Source: Bacteroidota bacterium
GTDB lineage: Bacteria; Bacteroidota; Ignavibacteria; Kapaibacteriales; UBA2268
Direction: 5' to 3'
NCBI GenBank assembly: GCA_022708005.1
Contig: JAKIZN010000042.1
Location: 1 to 9,510 of the forward strand
DNA length: 9,510 nt
Both the position numbers and the translations under genes were made by a program. Shown here piece after piece: positions 6,027-9,510 of the stretch. Each line of letters begins with the position of its first letter. Within the stretch, counting starts at the first letter, position 1. The notes under the pieces were generated by a model. That model worked only from the letters and a program-made list of their open reading frames with translations. It searched no databases and had not been told where the DNA came from.

Positions 6027-7178
6027 TTAATTGCTCCGTCGCCTTGAAGTATCATTAAGCAAACTAGGCTTTTGGAGTGGCAAATTAGAAGGCTCGAGCA
6101 ATCGCTGCCGCTCTTGTTGCTTCTGTTTATTGTTCCCAGAATAGCGTTTGGTTTCTTTGGGCACTTCCTTAATAGCACCAAATTCAGATGTCGGATCGTT
6201 TTTCCATGGCGAGACGTTTAGCACGTCGTCTCGCGTAATTTTTATATTTCGCACAATCGAGCCGCGTTTGCCAAACGGCTCAAGCAATTCGCCGTTGCGA
6301 TAAAATTTAATTGCTCCAACATTCCCTTGATTAATAGTAAAAAATTCTGCAGCATTCCAAGTTTTTTCCATACCGGGCAGCATGTATACTTCTTCGCTGC
6401 GAAGCCCATCTATCTCGATTTTCAGCCAAGCGGAATCGCGAGCTTTTGCTTGCAAAGTGAGCGAATCTGCCGTCGCGAAATACTCCAAAAGGGAGTTCTC
6501 GCTTTCGGTTTGCGATGTATCTTTGGCAGCTTCTTGATAGCTTTGCTTGTGGAAATAATTGCTGGAATCGAAAAAGAACGTAAAATATATCGTAACAACT
6601 ATGATAAGCGCAACCCCTGCATAAACTAAGTAGTTAATCAAGCTGGGATTGATGCCAGTGCTTACTTTCTTTTTCTTGAATATTTCTGAATAATCAGACG
6701 AAATCTCGATTTTCGGATTAGACTGTATTGGCAGTTTTTCGCTTTTTTTTGTCGGTTTTTCCTTTTTGCGCTGAGCGGGCTTCGACTCTGGCGGCGCTTC
6801 GTCGCTGCCTTGCTGTTCGTTATCGAATTTTATTTTTGCGTTGCTCGCGATATCTTCCGCGTTCTCGTTTGCGGGTTTCTCTTGTGCGATGTTATTTTTA
6901 GTCTGTGGCGAACTGCTTATCTCTGGTTTTGCGTCGTCGCGATAGCTTGCTTTTTCGCTATCGGCAGAGCTTGCTGGCTGGTCAGTAATGTCGATTTCAA
7001 GATATTCGCACAGTTTTTTGGTAAATGATTTAATGTATATATCGGGCAAATTGGCTGGCTCTCCGCTCTCGATGGATTGTATGATGTGAGAGCGGATGCT
7101 GGTTGCTTGGCTAAGCTCTTGAATGCTAATGCCTTTTGCTAACCTTGCCTTTTTAATTTCGTCGCCAATATTTGCCAT
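6027..7178 (-). CDS. RodZ-like protein: N-terminal HTH, one transmembrane helix, DUF4115 domain
   Basis: The product has 383 residues and the RodZ layout. Residues 5-62 are an Xre-type helix-turn-helix (GDEIKKARLAKGISIQELSQ ... YIKSFTKKLCEYLEI) of the HTH_25 kind that binds MreB in RodZ. Residues 65-175 are a long polar, charged linker ending in a Lys-rich stretch (FKKKK, 167-171), consistent with the positive-inside rule. Residues 182-203 form one transmembrane helix (NYLVYAGVALIIVVTIYFTFFF). Residues 240-318 match DUF4115, the RodZ extracytoplasmic beta domain (LTLQAKARDSAWLKIEIDG ... GAIKFYRNGELLEPFGKRGS). About 65 further polar residues, rich in Lys, Gln and Arg, form an unusual C-terminal tail. 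The inferred role is coupling the MreB cytoskeleton to envelope growth. No clear Shine-Dalgarno sequence precedes the ATG. It is probably monocistronic, since a repeat and a terminator separate it from etfA. Confidence 0.82.
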   Translation of the reverse strand: MANIGDEIKKARLAKGISIQELSQATSIRSHIIQSIESGEPANLPDIYIKSFTKKLCEYLEIDITDQPASSADSEKASYRDDAKPEISSSPQTKNNIAQEKPANENAEDIASNAKIKFDNEQQGSDEAPPESKPAQRKKEKPTKKSEKLPIQSNPKIEISSDYSEIFKKKKVSTGINPSLINYLVYAGVALIIVVTIYFTFFFDSSNYFHKQSYQEAAKDTSQTESENSLLEYFATADSLTLQAKARDSAWLKIEIDGLRSEEVYMLPGMEKTWNAAEFFTINQGNVGAIKFYRNGELLEPFGKRGSIVRNIKITRDDVLNVSPWKNDPTSEFGAIKEVPKETKRYSGNNKQKQQERQRLLEPSNLPLQKPSLLNDTSRRRSN

Positions 7179-7197
7179 GCTTTTTAATATTTTTCTA

Positions 7198-7205
7198 CAA
7201 ATATA
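7198..7205 (-). promoter_or_regulatory. Probable Bacteroidota-type -7 box for the RodZ-like gene
   Basis: Read on the minus strand, TATATTTG matches TAnnTTTG exactly and lies 19 bp before the ATG, leaving a short leader. The same octamer, followed again by TA, precedes etfB at 9342-9349. A matching -33 TTTG is not evident. Confidence 0.42.
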
Positions 7206-7358
7206 AACTTTTTTTATTTATTATAAAAAAGTTAAAAATGAACACTTTATGAATATCAATATTCGTGCCATTATTGTTTGAAATAAGATGATTTTATAGA
7301 AAATTTTTACGGAAATAAATTTGTAACAGCGTAAAAGCAATTAGACTTGACTGTTGAA

Positions 7359-7499
7359 CCCAAATAATTCGTTAGGAACTCTAACTGATTTTCTATCCGT
7401 AAGGAAATGTTTGGCTTTAAGATGTCCTACACCTTCGAGGTGTAGGACATCTGGAAAACAGCTAATAGGTAATAGAAAGCTTCTAATGCATTATTTGGG
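7359..7499 (+). repeat. 141-bp hairpin repeat element, copy B (MITE-like)
   Basis: Second copy of the element at 5092-5232, same orientation. Termini are CCCAAATAAT (7359-7368) and ATTATTTGGG (7490-7499). The central stem is AGATGTCCTACAC (7420-7432) and GTGTAGGACATCT (7440-7452). Its loop starts with C rather than A, which adds a C-G pair and leaves a TTCGA loop. The final 19 bases (TTCTAATGCATTATTTGGG) are identical in both copies. TGAA lies on both sides (7355-7358 and 7501-7504, offset by one C on the right), a possible target duplication. No open reading frame of note lies inside. Confidence 0.85.
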
Positions 7500-7515
7500 C
7501 TGAATATTCTTGATT

Positions 7516-7551
7516 GCAAGGCTGGCTCTCAAGATAGCGAGCCAGCCTTGC
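7516..7551 (-). terminator. Strong hairpin downstream of etfA
   Basis: GCAAGGCTGGCTC (7516-7528) and GAGCCAGCCTTGC (7539-7551) form a perfect, GC-rich 13-bp stem with a 10-base loop, starting 17 bases past the etfA stop. The U-tract is poor (AATCAAG follows on the minus strand). It may terminate inefficiently or act as a 3'-end stabiliser of the etfBA message. Confidence 0.62.
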
Positions 7552-7568
7552 CGCGTTAGATATAGCTT

Positions 7569-8540
7569 TTATTTGCCCGTAATTTTGGATATTTTTTCTG
7601 TCAATTTTGGCAAAATATCGAACATATCTCCGATTAAGCCATAATCGCAGTTTTTGAATATAGGAGCGTCTTTATCTTTATTAATTGCTAATATGTATTT
7701 CGAGCCGTTCATTCCAGCTAAATGCTGAATTGCACCAGAAATACCGCAAGCAATATATAAAGTTGGCGATACCGTTTTGCCTGTCTGCCCAACTTGCTCG
7801 CTATGCGGACGCCAGCCTGCATCAACTACCGCACGAGATGCTCCAACTGCACCAGAAAGAGTTTTTGCGAGATTTTCGATTAAATAATAATTCTCCGGAC
7901 CCTTAACGGCTCGCCCACCCGAAACGACAACATCTGCTTCCAAAACGTCGAGCTTGCCTTCGTTTTTCATAACATTAACGACGCTTGCGGATAAATCTTT
8001 ATCGCTTAGCTCTACCGATAGCTCTTTAAAGTTGGCTGAAACTGGATTTTCGGCAGCAGAAAATACATTTGGACGCAAGGAGAAAACTTTAACAGGAGTT
8101 TCTACCGTTGTTTTTGCTACTGCTTTTCCCGCGTAAATTGGCTTTTTGGCGATTATATTATTAGAATCATAATTCAAAGCGATACAATCGGCAACGTAGC
8201 CAGCATCTAACTTTACGGCTACTCTTGGAGCTATTTCAAGTCCAGCAGCATTTGCCGCGAATAAGACGCAATCCGCTCCTTCGGCTTTTGCAACTTCTGC
8301 GATGATTTTAGCTACAGCCGTTGATGAATGAGCAGTTAGCTTTGCATTATTTACATTTATAATTTCAGATAAGCCATACTTTGCCGCGGCGCCAGCAACG
8401 TCATTATTGGAATTGATGACCACGCCAATAGCTTTGGCATTTGCTCCTGCTGCGAGTTGCGATGCAGCTGTCGATACTTCAAGCGATGTTCTCTTCAGAG
8501 CGTTATTTGATGTTTCTAAAAAAACTAATATATTTTTCAT
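7569..8540 (-). CDS. etfA: Electron transfer flavoprotein subunit alpha
   Basis: FAD-binding subunit of the cytoplasmic ETF heterodimer, which accepts electrons from flavin dehydrogenases (for example acyl-CoA dehydrogenases) and typically hands them to an ETF:quinone oxidoreductase. The 323-residue length is normal. An N-terminal domain (1-190) precedes the FAD domain, which shows SGGRAVKG (207-214), GASRAVVDAGW (233-243), EQVGQTGKTVSP (248-259) and the full ETF-alpha signature LYIACGISGAIQHLAG ... ILAIN (261-287). The FAD-contacting Arg, Ser, Gln and His positions of these motifs are intact. An AAGGAG ribosome-binding site (8549-8554) precedes the ATG by eight bases. It lies 16 bp downstream of etfB, forming an etfB-etfA operon ended by the hairpin at 7516-7551. 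No dehydrogenase or quinone oxidoreductase gene is nearby, so the electron donor is not evident. Confidence 0.97.
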   Translation of the reverse strand: MKNILVFLETSNNALKRTSLEVSTAASQLAAGANAKAIGVVINSNNDVAGAAAKYGLSEIINVNNAKLTAHSSTAVAKIIAEVAKAEGADCVLFAANAAGLEIAPRVAVKLDAGYVADCIALNYDSNNIIAKKPIYAGKAVAKTTVETPVKVFSLRPNVFSAAENPVSANFKELSVELSDKDLSASVVNVMKNEGKLDVLEADVVVSGGRAVKGPENYYLIENLAKTLSGAVGASRAVVDAGWRPHSEQVGQTGKTVSPTLYIACGISGAIQHLAGMNGSKYILAINKDKDAPIFKNCDYGLIGDMFDILPKLTEKISKITGK

Positions 8541-8556
8541 CTATTTTTCTCCTTAA

Positions 8557-9303
8557 TTAAATAACTTTAGCTTCTTGATTGAGTAGGCGAACAACTTCAT
8601 CTATGTTTTCGTCGGTTGCTTCCATCACCTTGCCAGCACGAGCTTTTGATGGTATTTCAATAGCTAAGATAGATGTTTTCGGAGTAGTTTTTTCAGCTTC
8701 GCGAGTATCGATTGGCTTCGATTTTGCTTTCATAATATCGGGCAGTTTCGGATAGCGTGGGTCGTTCAAGCCTTTTTGAGCGGAAATAATTGCAGGCAAT
8801 TTGCATGCAACTTGCTCTTTTCCGCCTTCGATATCGCGTTCGGCTTTTACTTCATCGCCTTCGATAGTCAGAGCTGATACAACGGAAACAGAGGGCATTT
8901 CTAACATTTCGCCGAGCATTGCGGGAAGTTGCAGCGAGTCATAATCAACGCTTTGCTTGCCGAGCAAAATCAAATCGGGCGATATTTCTTTTGCTACTTT
9001 CGCAATATTTGCTACCACATAATATGAATCAGTTGGCTCGTCGCCTTTGATTAACATTGCTTTATCTACGCCCATAGCCAGCGATGTTCGCAAAACGTCA
9101 ACGTTAGCGTCAGTGCCAATTGTTACTGCCGTAACGGTGCCACCATTTTTTTCTCTTAAGCGGAGCGCTTCTTCAAGGGCAAATTCATCGTAAGGATTGA
9201 CCACGTATTTCACCCCATTTTGTTCGATTGCCTTGCCACCGCTGCCAACCATTATTTTAGTTGCAGTATCTGGCACTCTTGCCACACAAACTAATATATT
9301 CAT
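8557..9303 (-). CDS. etfB: Electron transfer flavoprotein subunit beta
   Basis: Partner of EtfA. The beta subunit holds AMP in ordinary ETFs or a second FAD in electron-bifurcating ones. The product has 248 residues, as usual. Recognisable blocks are VNPYDEFALEEALRLRE (35-51), the nucleotide-binding VTIGTDANVDVLRTSLAMGVDKA (60-82), GKQSVDYDSLQLPAMLGEML (115-134), the ETF-beta signature region RDIEGGKEQVACKLPAIIS (156-174) and the dehydrogenase-recognition segment around RYPKLPDIMKAKSK (183-196). An AGGA ribosome-binding sequence (9310-9313) lies six bases before the ATG. A TATATTTG promoter-like box sits 38 bp upstream. The window does not show whether the complex bifurcates, because no fixC/fixX-like partner is present. 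Confidence 0.96.
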   Translation of the reverse strand: MNILVCVARVPDTATKIMVGSGGKAIEQNGVKYVVNPYDEFALEEALRLREKNGGTVTAVTIGTDANVDVLRTSLAMGVDKAMLIKGDEPTDSYYVVANIAKVAKEISPDLILLGKQSVDYDSLQLPAMLGEMLEMPSVSVVSALTIEGDEVKAERDIEGGKEQVACKLPAIISAQKGLNDPRYPKLPDIMKAKSKPIDTREAEKTTPKTSILAIEIPSKARAGKVMEATDENIDEVVRLLNQEAKVI

Positions 9304-9341
9304 CGTAATTCCTATATTATTTTACAAATACAAACAATTTA

Positions 9342-9349
9342 CAAATATA
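9342..9349 (-). promoter_or_regulatory. Probable Bacteroidota-type -7 box for the etfBA operon
   Basis: On the minus strand TATATTTG matches TAnnTTTG and lies 38 bp before the etfB ATG. This would place the transcript start a few bases downstream with a leader of about 30 nt that includes the AGGA site. The surroundings are AT-rich and no clear -33 element is seen. Confidence 0.42.
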
Positions 9350-9450
9350 AGTATTTTTTTTTATTTTAACATTTATAGAAGACTACAATTTACAAATTTT
9401 ATCATAAATAATTGCCTATTGAATTATTGGGGCAAATATAGATGGGGCTG

Positions 9451-9469
9451 TCTCTAATACATTATTTGG
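9451..9469 (+). repeat. Degraded right-end remnant of the 141-bp repeat
   Basis: TCTCTAATACATTATTTGG matches the right terminus of copy A (TTTCTAATGCATTATTTGG) at 17 of 19 positions. No central hairpin or intact left terminus precedes it. The upstream AATTATTGGGGC (9422-9433) resembles an inverted left end with one base lost. This looks like a solo end or an internally deleted copy. Confidence 0.5.
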
Positions 9470-9478
9470 AATTATTTT

Positions 9479-9493
9479 AATCCCGAAGGGATT
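9479..9493. repeat. CCCGAAGGG hairpin, possible start of another repeat
   Basis: AATCCCGAAGGGATT is a 6-bp stem with a GAA loop near the window's end. CCCGAAGGG palindromes are, from memory, a recurring intergenic motif in Bacteroidota genomes, sometimes near IS200/RAYT-like transposases. The window stops 17 bases later, so its context cannot be judged. Confidence 0.35.
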
Positions 9494-9510
9494 TTATGTT
9501 TGTAGAAAAT

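Larger units (their letters stand above)
7179..7568. other. 390-bp intergenic region: promoter, repeat copy B and terminator
   Basis: No coding pattern is seen. From left to right it holds the RodZ-like gene's probable promoter (7198-7205, minus), about 150 bp of very AT-rich DNA with a small GAATAT/ATATTC palindrome (7251-7264), repeat copy B (7359-7499) and the hairpin downstream of etfA (7516-7551). Confidence 0.8.

Noticed and set aside
6327..7028. Two plus-strand open frames antisense to the RodZ-like gene
   Set aside because: The minus-strand frame explains the region fully with HTH, transmembrane and DUF4115 segments. The opposite frames have no domain features.
7251..7264. GAATAT/ATATTC palindrome as an operator
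   Set aside because: It is short and lies in very AT-rich DNA where such palindromes are common. It is not repeated near another promoter in the window.
9197..9457. 86-residue open frame on the plus strand at the right edge
   Set aside because: Its first part is antisense to the start of etfB and the rest is low-complexity AT-rich sequence with Phe/Ile/Asn/Tyr bias. No domain or ribosome-binding site is seen.

Overview
The window is a gene-dense, AT-rich stretch of bacterial chromosome. The heptose (LPS inner core) genes, two lipoproteins and short promoter-like TAnnTTTG boxes suggest a Gram-negative of the Bacteroidota/Chlorobiota (FCB) kind. That placement is inference from gene content and motifs; there is no rRNA gene to settle it.

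Layout. Positions 1-5061 carry five tightly packed plus-strand genes: the 3' 95% or so of mnmG (tRNA wobble-uridine modification), a divergent RmlD-type short-chain dehydrogenase, rfaE1 (heptose-7-phosphate kinase), rfaE2 (heptose-1-phosphate adenylyltransferase) and a lipoprotein glutamine cyclotransferase. Positions 5288-9303 carry four minus-strand genes: a small lipoprotein, a RodZ-like membrane protein with an N-terminal HTH, and the etfB-etfA pair for electron transfer flavoprotein. The two blocks converge on a non-coding gap at 5062-5287. No tRNA, rRNA, CRISPR array or protein-coding mobile element is visible.

Two things go beyond ordinary housekeeping genes. First, two near-perfect ParB-binding parS sites, one inside mnmG (1289-1304) and one between mnmG and the next gene (1797-1812), suggest that this locus is part of the chromosome's origin-proximal centromere. 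Second, a 141-bp non-coding repeat occurs twice (5092-5232 and 7359-7499), in the same orientation and with identical length. It has inverted ends (CCCAAATAAT ... ATTATTTGGG) and a central perfect 13-bp hairpin. Ends and hairpin are conserved while the spacers have diverged, as expected of a small non-autonomous mobile element (MITE-like) or a structured RNA/DNA element. Each copy sits just beyond a strong hairpin that follows a minus-strand gene. A remnant of its right end lies at 9451-9469, next to a CCCGAAGGG hairpin that may start another repeat family running off the window.

Functionally, rfaE1 and rfaE2 catalyse two steps of ADP-heptose synthesis for the outer membrane, the RodZ-like protein probably links the MreB cytoskeleton to cell shape, and EtfAB carries electrons from flavin dehydrogenases towards the quinone pool. 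mnmG and the cyclotransferase act in tRNA modification and N-terminal pyroglutamate formation.
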